A stretch of DNA of 64,000 bases from Brevibacillus reuszeri (GCF_002897295.1 NZ_BEXF01000030.1:1-64000), one strand, 5' to 3'; shown: positions 42,286-51,864, counted from the stretch's first letter. The notes: generated by a model from the sequence alone, not told the origin. Made by a program: numbers and translations.

Positions 42286-43845
42286 TCAATCTAGCATCAC
42301 TGGCTGGGATGCTTCTTCGGCAGACTGTTGGACCGCGTTGTTTTCTTTCACTACAAGCATCACGATGAGCGCCGCAACCAGCACCAGCGCTGCGACAAGC
42401 AGGCTATCCTGCAAAGCCGAAACCGCCGCATATTTTTTTACGAGCTGACTCCCTAATTGCAGCGCTGACTCGTACGCTTCCTGTACGGAAAGTCCTTTTG
42501 CCAAATACATCTGCTGCCATTGTCCGAGGGTATCGATTACCGTTGGCTGCGTCGCCGTCATCTGTTCACTCATCTGTGCTGCATGCTCTACACCACGTCG
42601 CGAGAATAAACTAATTAACCCTGCAATCCCGATGGAGGTAGCAACCTGACGGGAAATGTTGGTAATGACCGAAGCAGCAGGCACACGCTCCGGATCATTG
42701 GTTGCCAGAAGCGGGATTTGCATCGAGGTCATGAGACACAGTCCAAGACCGAAGCCGCGAAGTGCCAGTAGCCAATGAAGCGTGCTCAAGTCTGTATTCA
42801 GATCGATCTGGGAGAGAAAATAGCCGGGCACGATGCAGCACAGCAGACCTGCAACAATCAGAGGCTTTAATCCAATCCGCGAAGCAAACATTCCGCAGAT
42901 GGGTGTCACGATACCCGAGGCAATCGCTTGTGGAAGCATCATTAAGCCCGTATCCATAGCAGTGTGTCCCAGCATGTTTTCCGAGTAGATCGGCAGCAGG
43001 TAAATCACTCCGAAGTTGCCCACCATAATCAGGCTGTTCACCAAAAGCCCCAGTGTAAAATCCCTTTTGGCGAACAAGCGGACATCGACCAGTGGATGCT
43101 CAGCGTCCAGCTCGCGAGTGATAAACAAATAACCGCTAATCAAAGAGAGAAGCAAAAGCGAGACGATCGGAAACGAGTCCCAGCCCTTTTCTTCCCCTTT
43201 GGTGACCGCAAGCAGCAGTGACACCAGCGCTGTTGCTGACCAAATAAAACCGGCAAGGTCAAACGGATGCTCCTTTTTCGTTTCTCCCTCCTGCAAAAAG
43301 CGCCAGACGAGCAGCATCGCCAAGAGCCCAAACGGAATATTCACCGTAAAAATAAAGCGCCAATCCAGATGCTGCACAAAATAACCGCTGAGTGTTGGGC
43401 CGACAGCTGGCGCGACGAAAACCGAAATCCCGAAGACGCCCATGGCTGGCCCCATTTTTTCTCGTGGCACGACATATTGAATCATCGATTGACCAATCGT
43501 CATCATCAAGCCGCCACCTGCCGCTTGAATAATCCGGGCAACAATCATGCTGCCATTGCTCCAAGCCAGCCCACATAGCAGGGAGCCTGCAGTAAAGAGA
43601 AAAAGACTGGCAAGATAGCTTTTTTTCACGCCAAACCGAATTCCCAAATAGCCAGCCAATGGAATGACTGCTGCCATCGTTAGCGTGTAGCTGGTGACGA
43701 CCCATTGAATTTCTTCGGTGGAAGCCCCAAAGACGTTCATCATTTCTGGGATCGCGACATTGACAATACTCGTATCAAGCACAGCCATAAAGGTTCCCAG
43801 CACGATTGCAAATACTCCGGGCCAAAAGTTTTTCTGCGGATTCAT
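42286..43845 (-). CDS. DHA2-family multidrug MFS transporter (EmrB/QacA type)
   Basis: This 519-residue, 14-helix proton-driven exporter has motif A-like LAGYLGIRFGVKKSYL, the family motif VLDTSIVNVAIPEM (antiporter motif D1) and motif C GPTLSGYFVQHLDWRFIF. EmrB/QacA proteins pump hydrophobic drugs or toxic metabolites. The gene follows the EmrA-like adaptor by 12 nt. Expression should be controlled by the ACCGAC palindrome upstream of the first gene. Substrate unknown. Confidence 0.92.
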   Translation of the reverse strand: MNPQKNFWPGVFAIVLGTFMAVLDTSIVNVAIPEMMNVFGASTEEIQWVVTSYTLTMAAVIPLAGYLGIRFGVKKSYLASLFLFTAGSLLCGLAWSNGSMIVARIIQAAGGGLMMTIGQSMIQYVVPREKMGPAMGVFGISVFVAPAVGPTLSGYFVQHLDWRFIFTVNIPFGLLAMLLVWRFLQEGETKKEHPFDLAGFIWSATALVSLLLAVTKGEEKGWDSFPIVSLLLLSLISGYLFITRELDAEHPLVDVRLFAKRDFTLGLLVNSLIMVGNFGVIYLLPIYSENMLGHTAMDTGLMMLPQAIASGIVTPICGMFASRIGLKPLIVAGLLCCIVPGYFLSQIDLNTDLSTLHWLLALRGFGLGLCLMTSMQIPLLATNDPERVPAASVITNISRQVATSIGIAGLISLFSRRGVEHAAQMSEQMTATQPTVIDTLGQWQQMYLAKGLSVQEAYESALQLGSQLVKKYAAVSALQDSLLVAALVLVAALIVMLVVKENNAVQQSAEEASQPVMLD

Positions 43846-43857
43846 CCATCCTCACCC

Positions 43858-44514
43858 TTACCTCACGTGTATGGTAACCTTGGCATTCAAGCCTGGCTGA
43901 AAATCATACGGACCTTCCACAAACGAAATTTTAACGGGGATTCGCTGTGTCACTTTAGTGAAATTGCCTCCTGCATTAACGGGTGGCAGTAAAGAATACG
44001 TAGACTGGGTAGCCTCTCCAATCCGGCTTACCGTCCCATGAAAAACATGCCCAGGGTATTTATCCAGTTGAATATCAACCACTTGCCCTACCTGAATAGA
44101 CCCCGCTTCTGTTTCTTCGATGTTTGCTTGCACGTATAGCTTTCTTTTGTCGATCACAAGCGCAATTGTATTGCCTGCTCCAACGACTTCTCCCTCTTTT
44201 GCTGCTCGCTGAAGGATGACGCCGCTGATGGGTGTGCGAATCATCAAATTTTCCATTTGCACAGGACTATTGGCATTTATCTGCTCCTGCTCCGCCACAA
44301 TCTGATCCTGCTCGACCTGGCTACCCTCCTCTATCGTCACATGCGTCAGCTTCCCGGACAGCTTGGGGGCAATCTTGTAAATCTCTCCAGTCACGATGGC
44401 ATCCTCTGTCTTTACATAAAAGTAGCCCTGATAGGCGTAATATCCAACGACAGCACAGACGAGCAAGAGAATAGCGGGCAAAATCAACTTTTTACGAGGC
44501 TTTTTATTCTCCAC
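43858..44514 (-). CDS. EmrA/HlyD-type adaptor protein
   Basis: The protein has 218 residues. One N-terminal helix (about 10-28) precedes a lipoyl-like domain (YKIAPKLSGKLTHVTIEEGSQVEQDQIVA) and a beta-barrel, RKLYVQANIEETEAGSIQVGQVVDI. It is short, lacking a long coiled coil, as is usual in Gram-positive EmrA relatives. GTG at 44514 is the start. It heads the three-gene export unit. A 17-bp palindrome (44545-44561) sits in its promoter region. Confidence 0.88.
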   Translation of the reverse strand: MENKKPRKKLILPAILLLVCAVVGYYAYQGYFYVKTEDAIVTGEIYKIAPKLSGKLTHVTIEEGSQVEQDQIVAEQEQINANSPVQMENLMIRTPISGVILQRAAKEGEVVGAGNTIALVIDKRKLYVQANIEETEAGSIQVGQVVDIQLDKYPGHVFHGTVSRIGEATQSTYSLLPPVNAGGNFTKVTQRIPVKISFVEGPYDFQPGLNAKVTIHVR

Positions 44515-44544
44515 CGTGGAATCATTCCTTTTTATCTTTTTATT

Positions 44545-44561
44545 AAACCGACTGTCGGTTT
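44545..44561. promoter_or_regulatory. TetR-type operator of the exporter operon
   Basis: AAACCGACTGTCGGTTT is a perfect palindrome around a central base, 30 nt before the EmrA start. Its core, ACCGAC-N-GTCGGT, recurs in the promoter of the next gene (45240-45252). A common repressor is likely; no TetR gene adjoins. Confidence 0.7.
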
Positions 44562-44607
44562 GTTATCATCCAAAAAACAAGGTGCTCTTTATTTTGAGCC
44601 CCTTCCC

Positions 44608-45168
44608 TTACCCTTGTTTGTTCAAGAAATAACGCCGTGCAATCGGACGAACTAAAATGGTTGCTGCAAGCCCAAGCAAATTCCATATATGAACCAGTGT
44701 AACCCCAGCTTCCCCGGAAACAAGCGCCATCGCATACAATGTCGAGCAAACTAAGGACAAACCAAACGCAACGGCCCAAATCACTGTCAGCCAAAAGTTA
44801 GAGGCTAAAAAGAGCGGATGCTCTGTGAACTCAGGTGCAACTACTTTACGAGCGTATTGCAGTGTAAATGGCTTTTTGATCAACAGCGACCAAACCGCTG
44901 CAAGCGTAAGAATCCCATACATGAACAGTTGGGTGAAATCGAACAGATGAAAAGCCGGAAAAAGCAGCGCGACCCAAAATCCACAAAAGAAGTAAAAAAC
45001 CTTGATGGCAATGATCGTGGTTACTTCGCCAAACTTCTTTTTCTGAAACAAATAAATCAGCACGGCAAGCACAAAACCGATACCAAAGCCAAGCGCCTGT
45101 GGTTCAACCTGAAATGCTACAATAAAAGGGATGAGGTCAACAAAAATCCAGAACAAAGTGGCTAACAT
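44608..45168 (-). CDS. Six-helix membrane protein, unknown, co-regulated with the exporter
   Basis: This 186-residue protein has about six hydrophobic segments and a charged middle linker (KKPFTLQYARKVVAPEFTEHPL). It resembles putative integral membrane proteins of unknown function found beside TetR-controlled pumps. The ATG at 45168 has AAAGGAGA 8 nt upstream; a longer frame adds 9 residues without better signals. The promoter carries the same palindrome as the exporter operon. I do not know the function. Confidence 0.72.
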   Translation of the reverse strand: MLATLFWIFVDLIPFIVAFQVEPQALGFGIGFVLAVLIYLFQKKKFGEVTTIIAIKVFYFFCGFWVALLFPAFHLFDFTQLFMYGILTLAAVWSLLIKKPFTLQYARKVVAPEFTEHPLFLASNFWLTVIWAVAFGLSLVCSTLYAMALVSGEAGVTLVHIWNLLGLAATILVRPIARRYFLNKQG

Positions 45169-45230
45169 AAGGCAGCTCTCCTTTACATTTCTCACAATGG
45201 GTTAAGTAGGAAATATCGTTATGATTTTTT

Positions 45231-45259
45231 ATTTTACGTACCGACCGTCGGTTTGTAAA
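45231..45259 (-). promoter_or_regulatory. Promoter with embedded ACCGAC palindrome
   Basis: On the minus strand TTTACA (45254-45259), 17 bp and TAAAAT (45231-45236) form a promoter. The palindrome ACCGACCGTCGGT (45240-45252) fills the spacer exactly. Binding there would block polymerase. Confidence 0.75.
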
Positions 45260-45268
45260 GGGTTTTTT

Positions 45269-45928
45269 TCAACTCCTTGTCTCCACCACAATTTTCAATC
45301 CCAAAAGACACATGACGAGCCATACTCCCCCAGCCGCAAATCCGGCCAGGACGTCACTTGGATAATGCACACCGAGATAAATTCTGCTGATCCCAACGAG
45401 TAAAATCAGGACAACCGATGCAAGAATAATGACGGCTTTCGCTGCTCGTGAAACAACAAATAATGTGAGAAGCATAGCCATCATCCCGAAAAAAAGAAAA
45501 GCAGCCATTGAATGCCCGCTTGGAAAGCTGTATCCACTTTCTTCAACCAATCGATGTATCGAAGGCCTTTCGCGACGGTAAATCCATTTTAACAACAGAT
45601 TGAACGCCATACCGCCACCTAGTGCCAGCAGCAAAAAGAGCGCCTCCCATCTTTTGTGCTGCCAAAGCATGAGCCCAATCGAGATCACTGTTAACGTAAG
45701 TAATGACCATGTCGAGGCAAAAAAAGTGAAAAAAAACATCACAGATGTGAGCTTTGGCGTAATGAGTGACTGAATCTTTGCGATCACAAAGGAATCAAAT
45801 GCGTACAGCTCTTGCTCCAGCATCTCTTGTCCCAGCTTGCCGAATACAAACAGGCTGACAGCAATAATCAGGATGCAGATGAGCGCATACTGCTTCGTTT
45901 TCGTAGAGAGTCGCGACTGATTTATCAA
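45269..45928 (-). CDS. PAP2-family phosphatase
   Basis: This 219-residue protein has six membrane helices. The three phosphatase motifs are KWIYRRERPS, YSFPSGHSMAAF and SRIYLGVHYPSDVLAGF, with the nucleophilic His in the last. Such proteins dephosphorylate undecaprenyl pyrophosphate or phosphatidylglycerol phosphate outside the membrane. The start is TTG at 45928 after AAGGGAAGG. It follows the DedA gene by 18 nt and probably shares its transcript. DedA relatives recycle undecaprenyl phosphate, which suggests a joint lipid-carrier role. Confidence 0.92.
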   Translation of the reverse strand: MINQSRLSTKTKQYALICILIIAVSLFVFGKLGQEMLEQELYAFDSFVIAKIQSLITPKLTSVMFFFTFFASTWSLLTLTVISIGLMLWQHKRWEALFLLLALGGGMAFNLLLKWIYRRERPSIHRLVEESGYSFPSGHSMAAFLFFGMMAMLLTLFVVSRAAKAVIILASVVLILLVGISRIYLGVHYPSDVLAGFAAGGVWLVMCLLGLKIVVETRS

Positions 45929-45946
45929 CTGGATGCCTTCCCTTCG

Positions 45947-46546
45947 TCATGTCCTGGTGCTTAGTTTGTACCTTCTATAGAGAAAGATGACGATGACAAT
46001 GGATGCCAGAATTAGCAAAGTCACCAGCCCGTAATGGCGAATAAAAATGATGACCTTGTACCATTCCTTACCAAGCGCTCGTCCCAGCATGAGAAACGTC
46101 AGGCTCCACAGCATCGCACCAGCATAGGCAAAGCCAGCAAATCGCCGGAAGTCCATAGAGGCAACACCTGCCAAATAAGCCGTTATGTGACGAACCCCTG
46201 GCAAAAAATAGCCAAAAAATAAAAGATAGGGGCCATACCGGGCAAACATCTTCTGCGTCGATTCAATTTTTTTCGGAGTAACATGCAGGTAAGGCCCTAC
46301 TTTTAAAAGCAGGGGGAGTCCCCACTTCGCTGCAATCGCATAGCTGACCGAAATTCCCACGGATGCCCCTAAAAATGCGCTAAGCAGAGTAAAGGGCAGA
46401 TTCAAAATTCCACGCGAAACCGCATACCCTGCATAGGTCATCAATACCTCATCAGGTATCGGCAATCCGATTACGCCTAATGCCAGCGAAAAAAAGATAC
46501 CCACATATCCGTATTTCATCAAAAATAAATCCAAATGCTGTTCCAA
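45947..46546 (-). CDS. DedA-family membrane protein
   Basis: This 199-residue protein has four to five membrane segments and the DedA/SNARE-associated motif region FGYFLPGVRHITAYLAGVASMDFRRF with the essential Arg. GLPIPDEVLMTYAGY is also typical. DedA proteins act as lipid flippases, several of them for undecaprenyl phosphate. The TTG start at 46546 has GGAGGT 8 nt upstream. It is the first gene of a pair with PAP2. Confidence 0.92.
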   Translation of the reverse strand: MEQHLDLFLMKYGYVGIFFSLALGVIGLPIPDEVLMTYAGYAVSRGILNLPFTLLSAFLGASVGISVSYAIAAKWGLPLLLKVGPYLHVTPKKIESTQKMFARYGPYLLFFGYFLPGVRHITAYLAGVASMDFRRFAGFAYAGAMLWSLTFLMLGRALGKEWYKVIIFIRHYGLVTLLILASIVIVIFLYRRYKLSTRT

Positions 46547-46650
46547 GGTTTACCTCCGTAAATACGTTGTCCTACTCCATTCTATTCTCCCCCTCTTCAC
46601 TGACATTCTGGCTTTTTTGCTGGAATTTGAATCCCTTTTTTCAAGAAACC

Positions 46651-46697
46651 AAAAAAAGACAGCTCTTCCCCGTTCCCATGCGGAGAAAAGCTGTCAG
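46651..46697 (-). terminator. Terminator of the DUF2167 gene
   Basis: GACAGCT arms pair across a 24-nt inner region that also has CTCC/GGGG pairing. TTTTTTT follows on the minus strand. Confidence 0.85.
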
Positions 46698-46711
46698 GTC
46701 TATCATTCTAT

Positions 46712-47599
46712 TTACGCGGACGGTCTATCCTCATCCGATTCGTTGTGAGCCGCTTTGTTCTTTTTGCCGAGTAGCTTTTTCACCAAGCCACCGATTGCTC
46801 CTATGGCTACAACAATCAGAATCCAGCCTTTTTTCGCGAAAGCAAGAATCAGTGCTAAAAAGCCTAATTTCTTCGCGGCAGCAAGTCCAAGTCCACCCAA
46901 AATCAATCCAGTCAGACCGTATTCGGCTACTTTATCGGTCTTGGCATCAAAATCGGTATAGCGATGGCCTTCTTTAACCACAAAATTTTTGAGGATAGAC
47001 GAGCGAAGTGTCGCTTTGTCCTTTTCCAAATTCGCCTGATCGGTTACCAGGATGAAAGAAACGTGACCGGTTCTGGTCAAAATCTGCAGCTTGTAGTTCA
47101 GAAATTTTTCTTTGCTTTCTGTTTCCAGCAGCATCGAATATTCCAACTCATGAGTAGCAGCATTGTAGGCAGGCTTCACATTCCAGCCAACTACATGAAA
47201 CTGCTCCTCCGGCTTTCTTTGTTTGTTTGCCTCTTCTGTGCCATCTTTATAGCTTTGCAAGAGAGCGTCCGCATCGATTTCGTTTTGCTCGTCATCGCTG
47301 ATGTGACCGGAATCTAGATATTCCATGAACAAAGCCCAGTCCTGGTTTTCTTCGATAGGCAAAACGCTACCGATTTCATCGTTCGTCGGAATATCACCCG
47401 TCTGTTGCTCCATTTTGATCGTATCCTCTTTGTTGAGGTAGACCATGTTTTCCGGAACTGTGAATGAGAATTTGCCTTCCATCTCTACTTTTGTTCCAGG
47501 CTCCACATAATTTAATTTTTGTTCTGCACTTGCCGGAAGCAGCATTCCAAAACTTAATAGGAAGACCATGAAAAATGATAGCCAAGCTTGTTTACGCAT
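46712..47599 (-). CDS. DUF2167 membrane protein
   Basis: The protein has 295 residues. A signal peptide (about 1-25, ASA) is followed by a soluble domain with the DUF2167 features GWNVKPAYNAATHELEYSM and LGRTGHVSFILVT-like segment RTGHVSFILVTDQANL. Two membrane helices (about 228-245 and 252-272) and a basic and acidic tail (KNKAAHNESDEDRPSA) follow. Function is not known. The single gene ends in a strong terminator. Confidence 0.85.
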   Translation of the reverse strand: MRKQAWLSFFMVFLLSFGMLLPASAEQKLNYVEPGTKVEMEGKFSFTVPENMVYLNKEDTIKMEQQTGDIPTNDEIGSVLPIEENQDWALFMEYLDSGHISDDEQNEIDADALLQSYKDGTEEANKQRKPEEQFHVVGWNVKPAYNAATHELEYSMLLETESKEKFLNYKLQILTRTGHVSFILVTDQANLEKDKATLRSSILKNFVVKEGHRYTDFDAKTDKVAEYGLTGLILGGLGLAAAKKLGFLALILAFAKKGWILIVVAIGAIGGLVKKLLGKKNKAAHNESDEDRPSA

Positions 47600-47773
47600 T
47601 TGTTACCCCTCAATCCCTTTTTTTTCAAGAACCACCTCATCTTACAAGGAATATTTTCCTAATTCAAAATAAAAATAGAAAATTAAGGATAAATAATTCA
47701 ATATTACTTAATATAAGCGAACTCTTATTTACTTTTTCGTTACTTTTCTCCTGCACAGACTAGGTATATTTTC

Positions 47774-47802
47774 TTGCACAATGAATCTGGAAGTTATGGT
47801 AT
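47774..47802 (+). promoter_or_regulatory. Possible promoter of the AraC regulator
   Basis: TTGCAC (47774-47779), 17 bp and TGGTAT (47797-47802) precede the start at 47838. It overlaps the longer open frame, which supports the shorter protein start. Confidence 0.45.
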
Positions 47803-47837
47803 CCTACTGGAAAACTATTTCTAGCTCAGAGGGACCC

Positions 47838-48719
47838 ATGAACTATTTGGAAAGCATCGCGGATGCCCTTTCTTTTATCGAGCGTCACTTAACCGAAGTC
47901 TTGACAGTGGACCTGGTCGCATCGTCTATCGGATATTCCAAATACCATTTTCAACGCCTGTTTCATCATGTCACAGGAGAAACGGTCGGGCAGTACATCA
48001 CCAAAAGGCGACTTACAGAAGCCGCCAAATACTTATCGTTGCGCCAAAAAAGCGTGACAGACGCTGCTTTTACCTTTGGATTCGACTCACATGAGGCCTT
48101 TACTAGAGCTTTTACCAAGCGTTTTGGACTGACTCCCTCGGCCCTGCGAAAAACGGGAAAGATGCCGCGCTTCGCCATGAAGGAAAAGCTGCAGGTATCT
48201 TATCTCCGCCATATCCAGTCGCATCGGATCGAGCCGCTCCATACGACGATTCAATTTGACAAGGAGATTGTCGGATATTCGTGTGACACAATCAGTCAGA
48301 AAGACATCCTATTCGGCTGGCAGCGCTTGAGTCAGGCAAAGGAAACTGCAGACACCACTGTAAAAGCTCCCCGCTATGGTGTGCTGCGATATCCGGATGC
48401 CTTTGGTCTCGATTTATCTTTCACGTATTTAGCTGGTTTGGAAGCCTCGCCAGTTTCAGTTTTTGAGTCCAAACAAGAGAGCTTGGATGGAGTAGAGCGC
48501 TGGAGGCTGCCTGCGGCAAGCTATCTGGTCTTTACACACAAGGGACCAACGCAAAACCTCCCACTCACCTATCAATATATTTACGGCAGCTGGTTTTCCC
48601 AGTCAGCCAATCTGCTATTTGCACCGTATGATTTCGAGTATTATGACGAACGTTTTTTAGGCGTGGATCACCCTGACTCTCTTTGCTATATTTACGTTCC
48701 TGTTTTATCTACTCCTTAG
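47838..48719 (+). CDS. AraC-family regulator with GyrI-like effector domain
   Basis: The protein has 293 residues. The AraC double helix-turn-helix is N-terminal (about 8-105: VDLVASSIGYSKYHFQRLFHHVTGE and SVTDAAFTFGFDSHEAFTRAFTKRFG). A C-terminal GyrI/SOUL-like ligand-binding domain (about 145-290) follows. This layout is like Rob. The ATG at 47838 follows AGAGGG. The amidase gene lies 72 nt downstream, without a clear terminator, so the two may be linked. The ligand is unknown. Confidence 0.9.
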   Translation: MNYLESIADALSFIERHLTEVLTVDLVASSIGYSKYHFQRLFHHVTGETVGQYITKRRLTEAAKYLSLRQKSVTDAAFTFGFDSHEAFTRAFTKRFGLTPSALRKTGKMPRFAMKEKLQVSYLRHIQSHRIEPLHTTIQFDKEIVGYSCDTISQKDILFGWQRLSQAKETADTTVKAPRYGVLRYPDAFGLDLSFTYLAGLEASPVSVFESKQESLDGVERWRLPAASYLVFTHKGPTQNLPLTYQYIYGSWFSQSANLLFAPYDFEYYDERFLGVDHPDSLCYIYVPVLSTP

Positions 48720-48791
48720 GTGAAATCGCATTTTCGATCAAGTTTTCCCCAAGCACCTGTCGTACGCTAGGTGGCGAAAGGAGCGATCGAT

Positions 48792-50270
48792 ATGCATGAA
48801 CTCGCCTATGTACCCGCCACACAGGTTGGAGCACTCATCCAGACTAGAAAAGTGAGCGCAGAGGAAGTCACCAAACTCGCATTGCAAAGAATCAGCGATC
48901 ATAACCCACGTCTAAACGCCATTGTGGCCATGGATGAAGAAGCTGCACTTCACACCGCAAGAGAGGCAGACAAAGAAATCAAGTGCGGCCAAATTCGCGG
49001 CCCACTCCATGGCGTCCCGATTACGGTCAAGGATTCGTTCGCCACGACGGGGCTTGCAACCACCTCTGGATGTACAGCACTGAAAGGCTTCGTGCCAGAT
49101 AAAGACGCTGCCGTGGTCAGCAGATTGAAGCAGGCAGGTGCCGTCCTGCTTGGGAAAACCAATGTATCGCCTCTGCTGATGGATATTCAAACAGACAATG
49201 ATATTTATGGTCGAACCAACAACCCCTGGAATGATACCCGTACTGCAGGAGGCAGCAGCGGCGGATCAGCAGCCTCTGTCGCTGCTGGACTTTCGTATTT
49301 GGATATCGGCAGCGACATTGGCGGATCGCTCCGAATTCCAGCTCATTATTGCGGTGTCTTCAGTCTAAAGCCAACGGAAGGTGCGGTACCCGCGTCCGGT
49401 CATATGCCTGGCTTTGAAGGAATGGCTGACTATGCTTCTTCTCGTCATTTGGCTTGCTATGGTCCGCTCACTCGCTCCATTGAGGATGTACGGGCAGCCT
49501 TTGCGATTATTGCAGGGAGTCAGGGATATGCAGGGGGATTGCCGAATGGACCGCAGGCTTCTTTTCCCTCACCGTCAACCTCTCCGCTGCGGGTAGGCTG
49601 GATAGACGAGCTGCCAGGCTATCCCGTCAGCAGCTCCATTCAAGAAGCGCTTCGCCGCTTTGTCCAGAAGCTGGCTTCGCAAGGTATCTTAGTAAAGCAG
49701 ATCACCTCTCCTCCATTCGATATCCGGGCAGCGTGGGAAACATGGGGAAAGATGATCGATGCCGAGCTAAACTCGACTGCCTCCATCATCCAAAGAGGTC
49801 TATCCTATCTGGCAACACGTAAGGTAAGCCAGGAAGTCCCTACAGCGAGCATGCTTGTCCCGCTCACATTTAAAAATTACATGCGCGTGTTGACCAAGCG
49901 TGAGCAGCTAATCCGCAGCTTTGAGCAATTCATGGCAGGATATGACGTGCTTCTATGCCCGGTTAGCAGCACAACCGCCTTTCCGCATCTCCAAAAAACA
50001 AAGATGGTAGGCTATCAGCCCATCTACAAGGAGCCGCTGTACATTGACGGCAAGCCACAAAATTACTGGATCGCCACCACTTATTATGCGAATCTGTTTA
50101 ACGTGACCGGAAGTCCCGTCGTAACAATGCCGATTGGCTTTGACACAGATGGACTTCCCATTGGCATCCAGTGTGTGGGCAAGCGCTGGCGTGATTACGA
50201 TCTACTGAACACCACAGGTGTCTTGGTCGAGGCGTGCGAGGAATGGCAGCCCCCTTGCGCGTTGACGTGA
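48792..50270 (+). CDS. Amidase-signature hydrolase
   Basis: This 492-residue enzyme of the amidase signature family has the catalytic Lys in ITVKDSFATTG, the Gly/Ser-rich core GGSSGGSAASVAAGL and the nucleophile region DIGSDIGGSLRIPAHYCG. It hydrolyses an amide bond in a small molecule, possibly a carboxamide. The ATG at 48792 with AAGGAG upstream was preferred over a GTG seven codons earlier. It is followed by a terminator. The nearest regulator is the AraC gene upstream. Confidence 0.9.
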   Translation: MHELAYVPATQVGALIQTRKVSAEEVTKLALQRISDHNPRLNAIVAMDEEAALHTAREADKEIKCGQIRGPLHGVPITVKDSFATTGLATTSGCTALKGFVPDKDAAVVSRLKQAGAVLLGKTNVSPLLMDIQTDNDIYGRTNNPWNDTRTAGGSSGGSAASVAAGLSYLDIGSDIGGSLRIPAHYCGVFSLKPTEGAVPASGHMPGFEGMADYASSRHLACYGPLTRSIEDVRAAFAIIAGSQGYAGGLPNGPQASFPSPSTSPLRVGWIDELPGYPVSSSIQEALRRFVQKLASQGILVKQITSPPFDIRAAWETWGKMIDAELNSTASIIQRGLSYLATRKVSQEVPTASMLVPLTFKNYMRVLTKREQLIRSFEQFMAGYDVLLCPVSSTTAFPHLQKTKMVGYQPIYKEPLYIDGKPQNYWIATTYYANLFNVTGSPVVTMPIGFDTDGLPIGIQCVGKRWRDYDLLNTTGVLVEACEEWQPPCALT

Positions 50271-50274
50271 GCTT

Positions 50275-50302
50275 AGCCATCCTTTTTTCGGATGGCTTTT
50301 TC
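50275..50302 (+). terminator. Terminator of the amidase gene
   Basis: AGCCATCC and GGATGGCT form an 8-bp stem with TTTTTC following. Confidence 0.88.
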
Positions 50303-50380
50303 TTTTGCATAAAATAGCCATGCTCCCGCGAAGAATACCAGTGCATATCGAATGACTTTTATCGGTACTGGAGGGTCAAT

Positions 50381-51814
50381 ATGCTTCGCAATCGAAAAAA
50401 AATCTTTGAGCTTTTTATTTCTGTTCTCTGCTTCGCATTAATCCTGCCGGTCGCTTTGACGGTGCATGCAGCACAAACCAAGCCCCCTACCCCTGAGCCC
50501 TTTCCCATGGCCCAAAGGCTAAAGCAGCTCGGGCAGTCTCAGGAGGACCTCGCATATTCACTTGGCATTCAGGCTTATGTGTATGGCTATCCTCTCGTTC
50601 TTACTGCCAAAACGATGGGTGAAATGACTCAAACTCGCGCGCCGCTCAATCAGTTTTTCTATTCGGAAACACTGGCTTCCCCTGCGTTTCGGGATATTGT
50701 CACTCCCAACTCCGATACGTTGTATATGAGCGCCTGGCTTGATTTGTCACAGTCTCCGATGATCCTGAAGGTGCCTGACAACCCGCAGAATCGCTACTAC
50801 ACCGTACAAATGCTGGATGCCTACACGAATACGTTTCGCAATGTATCCAATCGCTCCACCAAGCAGCAATCCGGACGCTATATGATTGCTGGCCCCAATT
50901 GGAGAGGAATTATCCCGGCCAATACCGAGCTGATTCAAACACCAACGGATACCGTTTGGCTAATCGGACGAGTAGAAGTAAAAGATGAAGGCGATTTGCC
51001 ACAAGCGGTTGCTTTTGAAAAACAGATTACACTCTCGCCCATGCTCCAAACGAAGCAGGCCGCTGTCCCACAAGTATCTCCGACGATTCCAGTCGATGCG
51101 CTCACATCGTTATCTTTTTTTCAGATCATGACAGAGATGATTCGCAAAAATCCGCCACCAGCCTGTGATCGCGTCTTGCTCGACCAGTTCGCTCTAGCAG
51201 GAATTGACACAGAGCATGGCTTTTCTCCTGACAAGCTCCGGCCTGCTACAATTGCTGGACTAAAACGAGCTCTGACAGACGCTCCCCAGATCGTGCAAAA
51301 TGGCTTTGTTCCTTATACGACGGTTCGCAACGGCTGGGGTTCTTTTTCACCTATCGGCACCTATGGCAACCAATTTCTCGCGCGTGCCTTCATCGCTTAT
51401 TCCGGCCTCGCTGCCAATGTTCCTGAAGAGGAAATGTACTTCCGAGCGTATACCGATGAACGCGGCGCAATGCTGACAGGCACCAAACGCTACACGCTGC
51501 ATTTTGCAAAGGATCAATTGCCGCAAACATCCGCTTTTTGGTCGATCAACATCTATAACAATCAGCTTTACTTGGCGAGCACCGCAGCAAATCGCACCTC
51601 GATTCGCAGCAACACAGGTACGCTCGTCTACAATTCGGATGGCTCCCTCGATCTATCCATTCAAAAAGAACCGCCGCCAGGCAAAGAAGCAAACTGGCTT
51701 CCTGCACCAGACGGTAATTTCAATCTAGTACTCCGGGTTTTTGCTCCCACACCGGATACTGTCGGGAAAGCGCATGCGTGGCCACCCATTCGTGAGAGTA
51801 AAGGTGTGAAATGA
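50381..51814 (+). CDS. Secreted DUF1254/DUF1214 protein
   Basis: The protein has 477 residues. A signal peptide (about 1-30, VHAAQ) is followed by the DUF1254 domain (IQAYVYGYPLVLTAKTM, TPNSDTLYMSAWLDLSQSPM) and the DUF1214 domain (PQTSAFWSINIYNNQLYL) at the C-terminus. The two-domain architecture is well known, but the activity is not established. The ATG at 50381 has GGAGGG upstream. Its GC-rich style matches the window, so there is no sign of transfer. Confidence 0.9.
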   Translation: MLRNRKKIFELFISVLCFALILPVALTVHAAQTKPPTPEPFPMAQRLKQLGQSQEDLAYSLGIQAYVYGYPLVLTAKTMGEMTQTRAPLNQFFYSETLASPAFRDIVTPNSDTLYMSAWLDLSQSPMILKVPDNPQNRYYTVQMLDAYTNTFRNVSNRSTKQQSGRYMIAGPNWRGIIPANTELIQTPTDTVWLIGRVEVKDEGDLPQAVAFEKQITLSPMLQTKQAAVPQVSPTIPVDALTSLSFFQIMTEMIRKNPPPACDRVLLDQFALAGIDTEHGFSPDKLRPATIAGLKRALTDAPQIVQNGFVPYTTVRNGWGSFSPIGTYGNQFLARAFIAYSGLAANVPEEEMYFRAYTDERGAMLTGTKRYTLHFAKDQLPQTSAFWSINIYNNQLYLASTAANRTSIRSNTGTLVYNSDGSLDLSIQKEPPPGKEANWLPAPDGNFNLVLRVFAPTPDTVGKAHAWPPIRESKGVK

Positions 51815-51840
51815 GCTACTGAGGCATTTGCAAAAAACAA

Positions 51841-51864
51841 GGCGGACACCAATAGATGTCCGCC
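51841..51864. terminator. Terminator
   Basis: GGCGGACA and TGTCCGCC form a perfect 8-bp stem. On the minus strand TTGTTTTTT follows, ending the cat transcript; it may also serve the plus-strand gene. Confidence 0.8.
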
